Origin: Arthrobacter oryzae
GTDB taxonomy: Bacteria; Actinomycetota; Actinomycetes; Actinomycetales; Micrococcaceae
DNA length: 64,000 nt
Reading direction: 5' to 3'
Assembly: GCF_030812315.1 (NCBI RefSeq)
Contig: NZ_JAUSSM010000002.1
Coordinates: 248,001 to 312,000, forward strand
Part shown: piece after piece, positions 23,425 through 31,769 of the stretch
Layout: each line of letters starts with the position of its first letter
Numbering within the stretch: the first letter of the stretch is position 1
The notes under the pieces: generated by a model
Databases searched by the model: none
What the model was told of the DNA's origin: nothing
What the model saw: only the letters and a program-made list of their open reading frames with translations
Position numbers and translations under genes: made by a program

Positions 23425-24548
23425 ATGACTGAGAGCATAGGCATCATTGGCGGCGAGCGGGTTGCGACGCACCAGACGGGGCACAATTCCGGGGTGGTGC
23501 ATGCGGCCTCTACTATGCTCCGGGCTCGCTGAAGGCGCTGCTGTGCCAACGGGGGCGGGTGCTTACGCGTGACTACTGCAGGGAGCGGAATCTTCCATAC
23601 CGGGAACTGGGCAAGCTCGTCGTTGCGCTCACGGACGACGAACTCCCCGCCCTGGCCAATATTGAAAGCCGCTCCGTCGCGAACCGCGTGCCCGGGCTGC
23701 GCCGCCTAGGTGCCGGTGCCATGCGCGACGTTGAACCGCACGTCGCAGGGGTGGCGGCGCTGCATTCGCCGCATACCGCCGTCGTGGACTTTGCGGCCAT
23801 CACCGAAGCCATGGCGGAGGATATCCGGTCCGCTGGCGGTCAGATCCTGTTCGGCCATGAAGCAGTTGCCGTCACCACCGAGCACGGAAAAGTGCGCGTC
23901 ACCACCAGCCACGCCGAGTTCGTGTTCGACCGCCTGATCGTGTGCGCCGGCCTGCAGTCCGACGTCGTCGCAAGACTCGTGGGCGCTTCCGCGGCTCCCG
24001 CAATCCTTCCTTTCCGCGGCGAATACTGGGGTCTGTCCGCATCGAAGGAACATTTTGTCAAAGGCATGATTTATCCGGTGCCTGATCCCCGGTTCCCGTT
24101 CCTGGGCGTGCACTTCACCAGGGGTGTCTATGACAACATCCACGTGGGACCGAACGCGGTTCCCGCCCTGGCCCGCGAGGGCTACGCGTGGAACAACGTG
24201 TCCGTCAAGGACATTGCCGCGTCGATGCTGTGGCCTGGCGCCCGCGCCTTGGCCAGGAAACACTGGCGCATAGGCGCGAAAGAAATCGCCGCTTCGCTGG
24301 TCAAACCCCTGTATTTCCAACAGGCCCGCCGGTTCATCCCTGAGCTGCAGATGGACGACCTCACGGCGAAGACCGCCGCCGGTGTCCGGGCCCAGGCATG
24401 GTCACTGGACGGCAGCCTTCTCGACGACTTCGCGATCGAGAAGATGGGACCGGTGACGCTCCTGCGGAACGCACCCTCCCCGGCCGCAACCTCCGCGATG
24501 GCCATTGCAGACCATCTCCTTGAGCACCATGTCCTCCCCCGAAAATGA
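23425..24548 (+). pseudogene. lhgO: L-2-hydroxyglutarate dehydrogenase/oxidase, inactivated
   Basis: The reading begins MTESIGIIGG and jumps to ERVATHQTGHNSGVVHA, so about 28 codons that should hold the FAD-binding GxGxxG helix and second strand are deleted. At about 23504 one base is missing (GCGGCC for the expected GCCGGCC type), shifting the frame before LYYAPGSLKALLCQRG. From there to 24548 the frame is intact: NLPYRELGKLVVALTDDELPALANIESRSVANRVPGLRR to the C-terminus. Two independent lesions make activity very unlikely. A 329-codon open frame from 23559 remains but would lack the cofactor site. Confidence 0.9.
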
Positions 24549-24691
24549 CCTGCCGTTCGCGCTGCGTGGTTGATGGACAACGGTGGCCGGCCCCGTTAGA
24601 TTGACGCCGGGGCAGGTTCCCCGGCCCTGAAACGCCGGGGAGAATTGCAGCCGTCCGGCTGTGCTGAGTACTGCCCCTTTGGGGGAGCCAA

Positions 24692-25063
24692 ATGACAAAG
24701 AACACCGAGGCCAACGTCTGTGTGGTCCGCGTGCGCCAGGGAATATCGCGCATCACCTTGCGGCCCAGCGCCAGGATCACCGAGGAGGACGGGCGCCGCA
24801 CCCGCGAAGAGCTGCTGGCCCTGACCGGAGGCTCGCGCGGCGGCGTGTTGCTGGAAATCACCGGCGTCGGCTCGGTCAGCAGGGAGGCAATCGGCGTCTA
24901 CAGCTCTGCAGTGACGGTCAGCGCCTTCGCCATTCTTGGCAGCACTCCGGTGGACCGCGTCATCGCCCACGGTTTGCTGGGACTCCCGCTGCCGTCCTGC
25001 CCGAGCGAATACTTCACGGACGAGGCCGAGGCGCTGAACTGGCTCCAGACCGTCACGGAATGA
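24692..25063 (+). CDS. STAS-like small protein (DUF7793-like)
   Basis: The 123-residue protein has the alpha/beta pattern of SpoIIAA-like STAS proteins: VCVVRVRQGISRITLRPSARITEEDGRRTREELLALTG, GGVLLEITGVGSVSREAIGVYSSA, FAILGSTPVDRVIAHGLLGL. Such proteins can act as anti-anti-sigma or signalling partners, but no kinase or phosphatase partner lies next to it. ATG 24692 has GGGGGAG five bases upstream. The family assignment is from recalled patterns. Confidence 0.65.
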   Translation: MTKNTEANVCVVRVRQGISRITLRPSARITEEDGRRTREELLALTGGSRGGVLLEITGVGSVSREAIGVYSSAVTVSAFAILGSTPVDRVIAHGLLGLPLPSCPSEYFTDEAEALNWLQTVTE

Positions 25064-25121
25064 TTCCCGCGGTACACCGGCCGGAGTGTCCGGCGACCTG
25101 GAGCACTGAAAGAATGGTCGC

Positions 25122-26018
25122 ATGACTGCCATCTTCCTGGTGTGGAACCCGGACCGCTGGAACGACTGGAACTATGCGTCCGTCGTCGAACAGGTCCGCG
25201 AAACCGGGCAGTTCCACGGCCGGTGGGACGTTGCCCGTCCCGCGAGCATGCCGGCCGGCGGAGATGCCTGGCTGCTGCTGCAGGGGAAGCATGGGCGGGG
25301 CCTGCTGGGACACGGCGCGGTGATCTCAGTGCAGCCCTGCGCCGGAGCGCCGGCCCCGGCGGCAGGTGCGGGTTCCACGCAGCTGATCGTCGCCTTCGAT
25401 TCGCTGCTTCCCCTCGGCGACCAGATAGCGCCGGAGATTCTCAGGGACACCATTCCGGAGGTCCACTGGAGCATCGTCCGCAGCGGCCAGGCCATAGAAG
25501 CATCCCAGGAAGCCCGCATTCGTGACCTATGGCGGGTGGAAGGTCCGGCGCCACTCCCGGATTCTGCGCTGACGGTGCCCGGGACCTACCCCGCGTGGGC
25601 CGTCAGCACGGTTGGCGTGAACCGCTACGAACGGAACCCGGAGGCGCGGCGTGCCTGCATCGCCCACTACGGCACCACCTGTGCCGCCTGCGGCTTTTCT
25701 TTCGAAATCACATACGGCGAAACCGGCAGGGACTTCATCGATGTGCACCACACCGTGCCTGCTTCGCTGCTCGACAGCAATTACCGGCTGGATCCGGTCA
25801 CGGACCTGGTGCCGCTGTGTGCGAACTGCCACGCCATGGCCCACATCGGTGCAACGACGCCGCGGTCGCTCTCCGAACTGCGCCAGATCCTGGCCGGCGC
25901 CGGCTTCATGCGCGGGCGCACCGTCAGCCCGGGGGAACTTGAGTCCCAAAATGAGGCACGGCGGATCCTCGGCCCCGCTCAGGCTGAGCCCGGGAACCCA
26001 CCGGTTCCCGGGCGGTAA
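25122..26018 (+). CDS. HNH endonuclease with EVE/PUA-like N-terminal domain (possible modification-dependent nuclease)
   Basis: The 298-residue protein starts like an EVE/PUA-type base-reader domain (MTAIFLVWNPDRWNDWNYAS, GGDAWLLLQGKHGRGLLGHGAVIS). It ends with a zinc-bound HNH module: Cys187-x2-Cys190, the catalytic pair His209-His210 in DVHHTVPASLL, and Cys233-x2-Cys236 with His238 and His241. This order is shared with McrA-like type IV restriction enzymes that cut modified DNA. No methyltransferase lies nearby, which fits that type. A hairpin lies inside its last codons. The target modification cannot be told from sequence. Confidence 0.82.
   Translation: MTAIFLVWNPDRWNDWNYASVVEQVRETGQFHGRWDVARPASMPAGGDAWLLLQGKHGRGLLGHGAVISVQPCAGAPAPAAGAGSTQLIVAFDSLLPLGDQIAPEILRDTIPEVHWSIVRSGQAIEASQEARIRDLWRVEGPAPLPDSALTVPGTYPAWAVSTVGVNRYERNPEARRACIAHYGTTCAACGFSFEITYGETGRDFIDVHHTVPASLLDSNYRLDPVTDLVPLCANCHAMAHIGATTPRSLSELRQILAGAGFMRGRTVSPGELESQNEARRILGPAQAEPGNPPVPGR
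25988..26013. terminator. Hairpin at the end of the HNH gene
   Basis: GCCCGGGAACC (25988-25998) pairs perfectly with GGTTCCCGGGC (26003-26013) over a four-base loop. It lies inside the last codons of the HNH gene and 27 bases before the malQ stop on the other strand. No U tract. Confidence 0.55.
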
Positions 26019-26039
26019 CCACCGCGCAGGCAAGGCCAT

Positions 26040-28193
26040 TCAGCCGGACGACTTCAGGGCCTCCCTCACGACGCCAACCAGGGAATTGAACCGGCCGTTA
26101 GCCGGCAGGTCATCAATGAGGACAGGACCCTCGGGACCCGCAAGGGGGATACGCCAGTTGGGATGTTCCGCGTCCGTTCCGGGCTGGTTTTGGGTGCGCG
26201 TTTCCCCCACGGCATCCACGAGGGCAACGCCCAACAGGGCGGACGGCGTCAGGGCAGTGAAGGCGTAGAGCGCCTCAACCGTGCGTTGCACATCGCCAGG
26301 TGCATCGGGAAGCAGGCCCCGTTCACGCACCAGCGCCAGCACGGCCTCCTGTTCGGCCGCGGCCTCCGCCCGTTCCTCCTCGACAGGACGCAGCAGCAGT
26401 CCCAGCGATTCCCGGAGCGTGACGTGCTCCCCGGCGAGATATCCCGCCGTCGGGGGAAGGTCGTGGGTATTGACGCTGGTCAGGCACTGTTGCCGGTATT
26501 CCTCGGGCGAAAGCGGTCCGCCTTCACCGTGTTCGAACCACAGAATGGAGGTACCAAGGATGCCCCGCTCCGTCAGGTAGTCCCGGACCCATGGTTCGAA
26601 GACGCCAAGGTCCTCCCCTACCACTGTCGCACCCGCCCGCTGGGCCTCCAGGGCCAGGATGCCAATGAGGGCTTCATGGTCGTAGTACACATACGTGCCC
26701 TCGGCCGGTCCGGCGCCTTCAGGGATCCACCACAAGCGAAAAAGCCCCAGGATATGGTCGACCCGGACGCCGCCTGCATGTCGGAGAATGGTCCGGAGCA
26801 TGTCGCGGTACGGCTTGTACCCTGACGCCGCCAGGCGTCCGGGATGCCACGGCGGCTGGGTCCAGTTCTGTCCCTGCTGGTTGAAGACGTCCGGCGGGGC
26901 ACCGACCGTGACGCCTTGGGCGAGCACGCCGTGAAGCATCCAGGCGTCGGCTCCGACGGTCTTGACGCCCACCGCCAGGTCATGGACGATCCCGATGGCC
27001 ATCCCGCACGCTTTGGCCGCCCGCTGCGCCGTGGCCAGCTGCTCGTCGCAGATCCACTGCATCCAACGGTAGAACTCCAGCCGGTCCGCCAAGGCCTCCC
27101 GCATGGCGTCGCAGTATGGCGTGTCCGGTGACGACGCCTCGCCGTGCCATTCGGGTGCCGTGGCCGGCAGCCGTTCCGACAGGGCGCACCACAGCGCGAA
27201 GTCATCCAGGCCCTTACCTTCCGCCGCGCAAAAGTTTTCAAACATGAGGGCACGGCCGGGGCTGCGGCGGACCCTGAAGATGAGTTCAAGTGCTGCGAGT
27301 TTGGCTTCGTAACTGGAGTTCCGGTCCAGCAGGCCGTCGGCTGTATTGGCGGAGTGCAGGCCCGCCGCGCTGTTCCCGATCGCGGCCCGGGACGCAGGAT
27401 CGAGGTAACCGTACTCCGGTACGTCTTCGACCCGGATGTAGAGCGGATTGAAGAAGCGGCGGGTAGTGGGCAGGTACGGTGAGTCTTCAATGGGCGGCCG
27501 GGGCTCCCCGGCGTGCAGCGGATTCACGAGGACAAAACCCGCACCGTCCTTGCCTGCAATTGCGGCAAGGTCCACCAGGTCGGAAAAGTCGCCGATGCCC
27601 CATGACCGGGAGGACCGCACCGAATACAACTGGGCGGTAAGGCCCCAATGGCGTTCGGACGCCAGGCGCCGGGTGGTCTCCAGCCGTTCGGGCGTGATGA
27701 TCAGCGCACACTCTGCCCGTTTCCCGCCGGCGTCCGCATGCAGGGTGTGCCAGCCAAGGGGCAAACCGCCGGGAATGGCAAAGGCCGCCCTCCCCGTGAG
27801 GACGCCGTGCACATCCCTTGGCGCCTCCCAGTCATCGCGCTGCTCCGCGTCCACGCGGTCCCCGTCCTCAGTCACCGCCCACACGCTGACGCCCGTACCG
27901 TGCGGCACGTGAACGGCAACGTGGATTTCACGGCCTTCCCGGGAAACGACCGACGGCGGCAGCACGTGCGTCCACGGCGCCAGTTCCGCTTCATGCAGGG
28001 CGCCTTGCACATCGTCCAAGGTCTCGGTTCGATCCCCCAAGGCGGTCAACACGCCGCGTAGCGTGCTGGCCGCCACGGGATGTTCCACTCCGTCCCAACC
28101 GCGGAATGAGGTGCTCACCCCGCGGGTTGCCGCCAGTTTCCGGAGCAGTTCGTCGTCAATTTCCATGTGGTCCTGTGCCGTTACATCCGCCAT
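26040..28193 (-). CDS. malQ: 4-alpha-glucanotransferase (amylomaltase)
   Basis: The 717-residue GH77 enzyme transfers alpha-1,4-glucan segments between malto-oligosaccharides. It has an actinobacterial N-terminal extension of about 150 residues (beta-sandwich, VPHGTGVSVWAVTEDGDRVDAEQ). The catalytic barrel follows: RSSRSWGIGDFSDL, GVRVDHILGLFRLWWIP (nucleophile Asp), GATVVGEDLGVFEPWVRDYL (acid/base Glu) and SVNTHDLPPTAGYL (third Asp). It stands alone on the minus strand, but glgM and glgC are also in the window. All catalytic residues seem present. Confidence 0.93.
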   Translation of the reverse strand: MADVTAQDHMEIDDELLRKLAATRGVSTSFRGWDGVEHPVAASTLRGVLTALGDRTETLDDVQGALHEAELAPWTHVLPPSVVSREGREIHVAVHVPHGTGVSVWAVTEDGDRVDAEQRDDWEAPRDVHGVLTGRAAFAIPGGLPLGWHTLHADAGGKRAECALIITPERLETTRRLASERHWGLTAQLYSVRSSRSWGIGDFSDLVDLAAIAGKDGAGFVLVNPLHAGEPRPPIEDSPYLPTTRRFFNPLYIRVEDVPEYGYLDPASRAAIGNSAAGLHSANTADGLLDRNSSYEAKLAALELIFRVRRSPGRALMFENFCAAEGKGLDDFALWCALSERLPATAPEWHGEASSPDTPYCDAMREALADRLEFYRWMQWICDEQLATAQRAAKACGMAIGIVHDLAVGVKTVGADAWMLHGVLAQGVTVGAPPDVFNQQGQNWTQPPWHPGRLAASGYKPYRDMLRTILRHAGGVRVDHILGLFRLWWIPEGAGPAEGTYVYYDHEALIGILALEAQRAGATVVGEDLGVFEPWVRDYLTERGILGTSILWFEHGEGGPLSPEEYRQQCLTSVNTHDLPPTAGYLAGEHVTLRESLGLLLRPVEEERAEAAAEQEAVLALVRERGLLPDAPGDVQRTVEALYAFTALTPSALLGVALVDAVGETRTQNQPGTDAEHPNWRIPLAGPEGPVLIDDLPANGRFNSLVGVVREALKSSG

Positions 28194-28330
28194 GGCCCTA
28201 CTCTATGGCTCCCAGAGCCGCGGCAAGGGCAGGGCCTGAGCATTTTCCGTAACCTCGGCCCCCGGAGTTTCCACTGGCTGCCGTACGGCCGCTTTCGACT
28301 CGATCCCTGCACCGGGTTAGCCTTGACACC

Positions 28331-28696
28331 ATGGTCGACGTCGAAAGGTTCAGGATACTGCTGGAAGCGGAGCGCGCCCGGAAGACGGTGTTGCTGCCGG
28401 CCCTCCGTGCGGACATCAGCTCCGCCAACGCGGCGCGCCAGAACTCGAACGTCGACGACGAACATGATCCCGAGGGCTCCACCATCGCCTTTGAACTGTC
28501 CCAGGCCGCCGCGCTGATGCAGCAAAGCAGCGCCACGCTCGTCCAGGTTGAGGCTGCCTTGGTGCGGATCGCAGACGGCAGCTACGGCTACTGTGAGGTC
28601 TGCGGCACACCCATAGCCGAGGGCAGGCTCGAAGCCCGGCCGTGGACGCCCTACTGCATCGACCACGCCGGTGGCACGTTGGGCCGGAAAGCGTGA
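28331..28696 (+). CDS. DksA/TraR-type zinc-finger protein
   Basis: The 121-residue protein has a helical N-terminal part (VERFRILLEAERARKTVLLPALRADISSAN, FELSQAAALMQQSSATLVQVEAALVRIADGSYGYC) and a zinc finger with Cys88, Cys91, Cys109 and His112. This is the TraR/DksA layout. In DksA the coiled coil enters the RNA polymerase secondary channel; whether this short actinobacterial form does so is unknown. Its TGA overlaps the GTG of the M50-like membrane protease gene, so the two are coupled. Confidence 0.82.
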   Translation: MVDVERFRILLEAERARKTVLLPALRADISSANAARQNSNVDDEHDPEGSTIAFELSQAAALMQQSSATLVQVEAALVRIADGSYGYCEVCGTPIAEGRLEARPWTPYCIDHAGGTLGRKA

Positions 28697-29451
28697 CGGA
28701 TTTTGCCGGTTCGCTGTGGCAGCGGATTCTTGCGGGATTTTCGCAGTCCACGTCCCCGCATGTGACGGCCATGGAACTGATTCTGGTCATCCTGATTGCC
28801 ACTGCGTTGTCCCTCCCCCGGGGGTCCTGGCGGTACTTTGGACTGCTGGCCACCGTCACTCATGAACTCGGCCATGCGTTCGCGGCCCTCATGACCGGGC
28901 AACGCCTGGGAGGCATCCGGCTGAGCCTGGACCACTCCGGGACGACCACGACGTACAGCAGGGGCCGTTTCCCTGCCATCTGGTCTACGTTCTGGGGCTA
29001 TCCGGTGCCAGGAGTCGTGGGAGCCGCCATGGTGTGGTCGGGCTTCAACGGCTGGGGACCGGCGGCGATGTCCGTAGGCACCCTGATCCTGCTGGGCTCC
29101 TTCCTGTTCATCCGCAACGCCATGGGGCTCCTGATCACATCCGCAGCCGTCCTTGGCTCGGCGCTCCTGGTGCTGTTCGTCCCGCCTGAATTCACCGCCC
29201 ACGTTGTGATTTCCTTGGGACTTGCCCTGCTGGTGGCGGCAGTACGTGACCTCGCCAAGCTGTCCAACGTCCATCTGCGGCGCCGGGACAGGCTACCCAC
29301 GTCGGACGCCCACCTCCTGTACCGTGCCACGTCCGTGCCGTCCGTCATCTGGATCCTGCTTTTCACCGCCGTCGTGGCCGGTTCCTGGTGGGTGGCCTGG
29401 CAGCCGATGGCGCAAGTACTGGTGACCTTGCCGGGGCTGGCGCCGCAATAA
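28693..29451 (+). CDS. M50B-like membrane metallopeptidase
   Basis: From GTG 28693 (overlapping the previous stop) the 252-residue membrane protein has the zinc motif HELGH at residues 57-61 (VTHELGHAFAALMTGQRLGGIRLSLDHSG). About six transmembrane segments follow (VPGVVGAAMVWSGF, AMSVGTLILLGSFLFI, GLLITSAAVLGSALLVLF, HVVISLGLALLVAAVRDLA). This pattern matches the 'M50B-like' actinobacterial family, where proteolysis is not proven. The coupling to a DksA-like protein suggests a stress or envelope signal. Confidence 0.8.
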   Translation: MTDFAGSLWQRILAGFSQSTSPHVTAMELILVILIATALSLPRGSWRYFGLLATVTHELGHAFAALMTGQRLGGIRLSLDHSGTTTTYSRGRFPAIWSTFWGYPVPGVVGAAMVWSGFNGWGPAAMSVGTLILLGSFLFIRNAMGLLITSAAVLGSALLVLFVPPEFTAHVVISLGLALLVAAVRDLAKLSNVHLRRRDRLPTSDAHLLYRATSVPSVIWILLFTAVVAGSWWVAWQPMAQVLVTLPGLAPQ

Positions 29452-29460
29452 GGTGGAACC

Positions 29461-30543
29461 ATGACTTCCGATTCCAGCGTTGCGGCCGAACATCGATCCG
29501 ACCCCGGGTTCAGCACCCGAGGGTCCTATGTCACCGGCGGAGAAGAATTCACCCGGGACACCAACTACATCGAGGACCGGATCACCCGTGACGGCACCCC
29601 CGGCCCCAACGGCGAACCCGGCTGGCCTGTGGAGGCAGGCAGGTACCGCCTTATCGCAGCGCGCGCCTGCCCATGGGCGAACAGGACGGTAATCGTCCGG
29701 CGGCTGCTGGGGCTCGAGGCCGCCATTTCCCTCGGGCAGCCGGGTCCCACGCACGACGCACGCTCCTGGACATTCGACCTGGACACGGACGGCGTTGACC
29801 CGGTGCTGGGCATCGAACGGATCCAGGACGCCTACTTCCGCAGGTTCCCCGGATATCCCCGTGGAATCACCGTTCCGGCGATCGTGGACGTCCGGTCGGG
29901 CGAGGTGGTCACTAACAACTTCCCGCAGATCACCCTGGACTTTGCCACGGAGTGGACAGCGTTCCACCGGCCCGGAGCCCCGGATCTCTACCCGGAGCGC
30001 CTCAGGGCAGAGATCGACGAAGTCAACAGAAAAGTGTTTACCGAAATCAACAACGGCGTTTACCGGTGCGGCTTCGCCGGTTCCCAGCAGGCGTACGATG
30101 CCGCCTACGCCCGGCTCTGGACCGCCCTGGACTGGGTCGAGGAGCGGCTTGCCGGGCAGCGCTTCCTTGTGGGCGACTCGATCACTGAAGCGGACGTGCG
30201 CCTGTTCACAACCCTTGTGCGCTTCGATGCCGTCTACCACGGCCATTTCAAGTGCAACCGACAGAAGCTCAGCGAGATGCCGGCGCTGTGGGGTTACGCA
30301 CGGGACCTGTTCCAAACGCCGGGTTTCGGCGACACCATCGATTTTGTGCAGGTCAAACAGCACTACTACATCGTTCATGAGGACATCAATCCCACCGGAA
30401 TCGTGCCGCAGGGACCGGACCTGTCCGGCTGGCTGACACGGCACGGCCGGGAGGCGCTCGGCGGCCGTCCCTTCGGAGGCGGCACCGCGCCCGGCGCCGT
30501 CCGCAGCGGGGAGGAAGTCGCGGCGGGACACGGCGCACGCTGA
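29461..30543 (+). CDS. Glutathionyl-hydroquinone-reductase-type glutathione transferase
   Basis: The 360-residue protein has the catalytic CPWA motif (Cys70) in RLIAARACPWANRTVIVRRLLGL. It also has the family blocks TVPAIVDVRSGEVVTNNFPQI, NRKVFTEINNGVYRCGFAGSQQAYD, and LVGDSITEADVRLFTTLVRFDAVYHGHFKCNRQ. These mark the Xi-class enzymes (YqjG/PcpF) that strip thiol adducts from hydroquinones. In a mycothiol organism the thiol is likely to be mycothiol, an inference. It follows the M50B-like gene by nine bases and probably shares its transcript. The C-terminal 35 residues are a Gly-rich extension. Confidence 0.88.
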   Translation: MTSDSSVAAEHRSDPGFSTRGSYVTGGEEFTRDTNYIEDRITRDGTPGPNGEPGWPVEAGRYRLIAARACPWANRTVIVRRLLGLEAAISLGQPGPTHDARSWTFDLDTDGVDPVLGIERIQDAYFRRFPGYPRGITVPAIVDVRSGEVVTNNFPQITLDFATEWTAFHRPGAPDLYPERLRAEIDEVNRKVFTEINNGVYRCGFAGSQQAYDAAYARLWTALDWVEERLAGQRFLVGDSITEADVRLFTTLVRFDAVYHGHFKCNRQKLSEMPALWGYARDLFQTPGFGDTIDFVQVKQHYYIVHEDINPTGIVPQGPDLSGWLTRHGREALGGRPFGGGTAPGAVRSGEEVAAGHGAR

Positions 30544-30581
30544 TCGCCGCCGTCATGCGCACGCCCCGCTAATGTTGAGCC

Positions 30582-31718
30582 ATGCCAGTCTCGACAGGAT
30601 TTGCCGCGCCCGAATACCAAGGGGTCCGGGCCCACTTTGATTCGTTCCTCGGGGATGATCCGGAATACAGCGCCCAGCTTGCTGTTTACCAGTCAGGCAA
30701 CAAGGTGCTGGACCTCAGCGGCGGACCGCATCTGGCGTCGGATTCAATTACGGGCGCCTACTCCTGCTCCAAGGGTGTGGCCGCCTTCGTCATCGGCCTC
30801 CTGGTCCAGGACGGAATCCTTGACCTTGACCTCACCGTGGCGCACTACTGGCCGGAGTTCGCGGCCGAGGGAAAAGCGGCAATCACCGTCCGCCAGGCGC
30901 TCTCCCACCGGGCGGGCCTGCTGGGGTTGGAAGGCGGATTCGCACTCAGTGAATTCACGACGGCGGACGCGGCCGTCAGGCTCGCAGCGGCCGCTCCCCT
31001 GTGGCGACCCGGCGCCACATTCGGGTACCACGCCCTGACCATCGGCATCATCATGGAGGAGCTCTGCCGCCGCGTCGCCGGCAGCACGCTGCAGGAACTG
31101 TACGATGCCCGCATCCGGGTGCCTTTCGGCGTCGACTTCTTCCTGGGGCTGCCGGAAGACCAGGAGCCCCGCTACCGGGACGTGCTGTACGACGCGGACA
31201 TCCTCCAGCCGTGGCTGGATCCGCTGGGACTCGAAGGCCTGAACGGCAACGCCGCGATCAGCACCGTCATGGAACTTCCCAACCACAGGGTCATCCGCCA
31301 GTACGGCATGAGCGGTGCCGGAGGCGTGGGATCCGCCGACGGCCTGGCACGCCTGTACGCTGCCGCCACCACCGGCGTTGACGGCGGCGATGCCTTCCTC
31401 GCAGCTGACACAGTCCGGACCATGTCCGAGGAACAGGTGTGGGGGCTGGACCGCGCGTCGGGCCTTGACAACGCTTTTGCCATTGTGTTCATGAAGCCGC
31501 ATCCAAGCCGGAATTTCGGCAGCCACCGTGCGTTCGGCCACGAAGGCGCCAACGCCGCGCTCGGGTTCGCGGACCCCGCCTATGATCTCGCCTATGGCTA
31601 CATTCCTGGAAGACAGGAAGAGGGCCGCACGCCCGGCCGGGCGCACCGTTTGGCCCATGCGGTTCGGCAGGTTGCAGCCTCGATCAGGCAGGCGCCCGCC
31701 GCCCGTGCATACTCCTGA
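30582..31718 (+). CDS. Serine hydrolase of the beta-lactamase/EstB family
   Basis: The 378-residue protein carries the SxxK motif Ser61-Cys-Ser-Lys64 in GAYSCSKGVAAFVIG and the Tyr motif FGYHALTIGIIMEEL. A late FGHEGANAALGFADP occupies the position of the KTG/HxG box. This is the class C beta-lactamase-like esterase fold, and no signal peptide is visible, so it is cytoplasmic, probably an esterase or peptidase. It follows the hydroquinone reductase gene in the same direction by 38 bases. The substrate is unknown. Confidence 0.87.
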   Translation: MPVSTGFAAPEYQGVRAHFDSFLGDDPEYSAQLAVYQSGNKVLDLSGGPHLASDSITGAYSCSKGVAAFVIGLLVQDGILDLDLTVAHYWPEFAAEGKAAITVRQALSHRAGLLGLEGGFALSEFTTADAAVRLAAAAPLWRPGATFGYHALTIGIIMEELCRRVAGSTLQELYDARIRVPFGVDFFLGLPEDQEPRYRDVLYDADILQPWLDPLGLEGLNGNAAISTVMELPNHRVIRQYGMSGAGGVGSADGLARLYAAATTGVDGGDAFLAADTVRTMSEEQVWGLDRASGLDNAFAIVFMKPHPSRNFGSHRAFGHEGANAALGFADPAYDLAYGYIPGRQEEGRTPGRAHRLAHAVRQVAASIRQAPAARAYS

Positions 31719-31769
31719 GTAGGTTTGTCCACTTGTAGCACCATTAGGACCCGCCTAGGGTGAGGCCAG

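Noticed and set aside
23559..24548. Functional short L-2-hydroxyglutarate oxidase
   Set aside because: The open frame lacks the N-terminal FAD-binding region required by the family.
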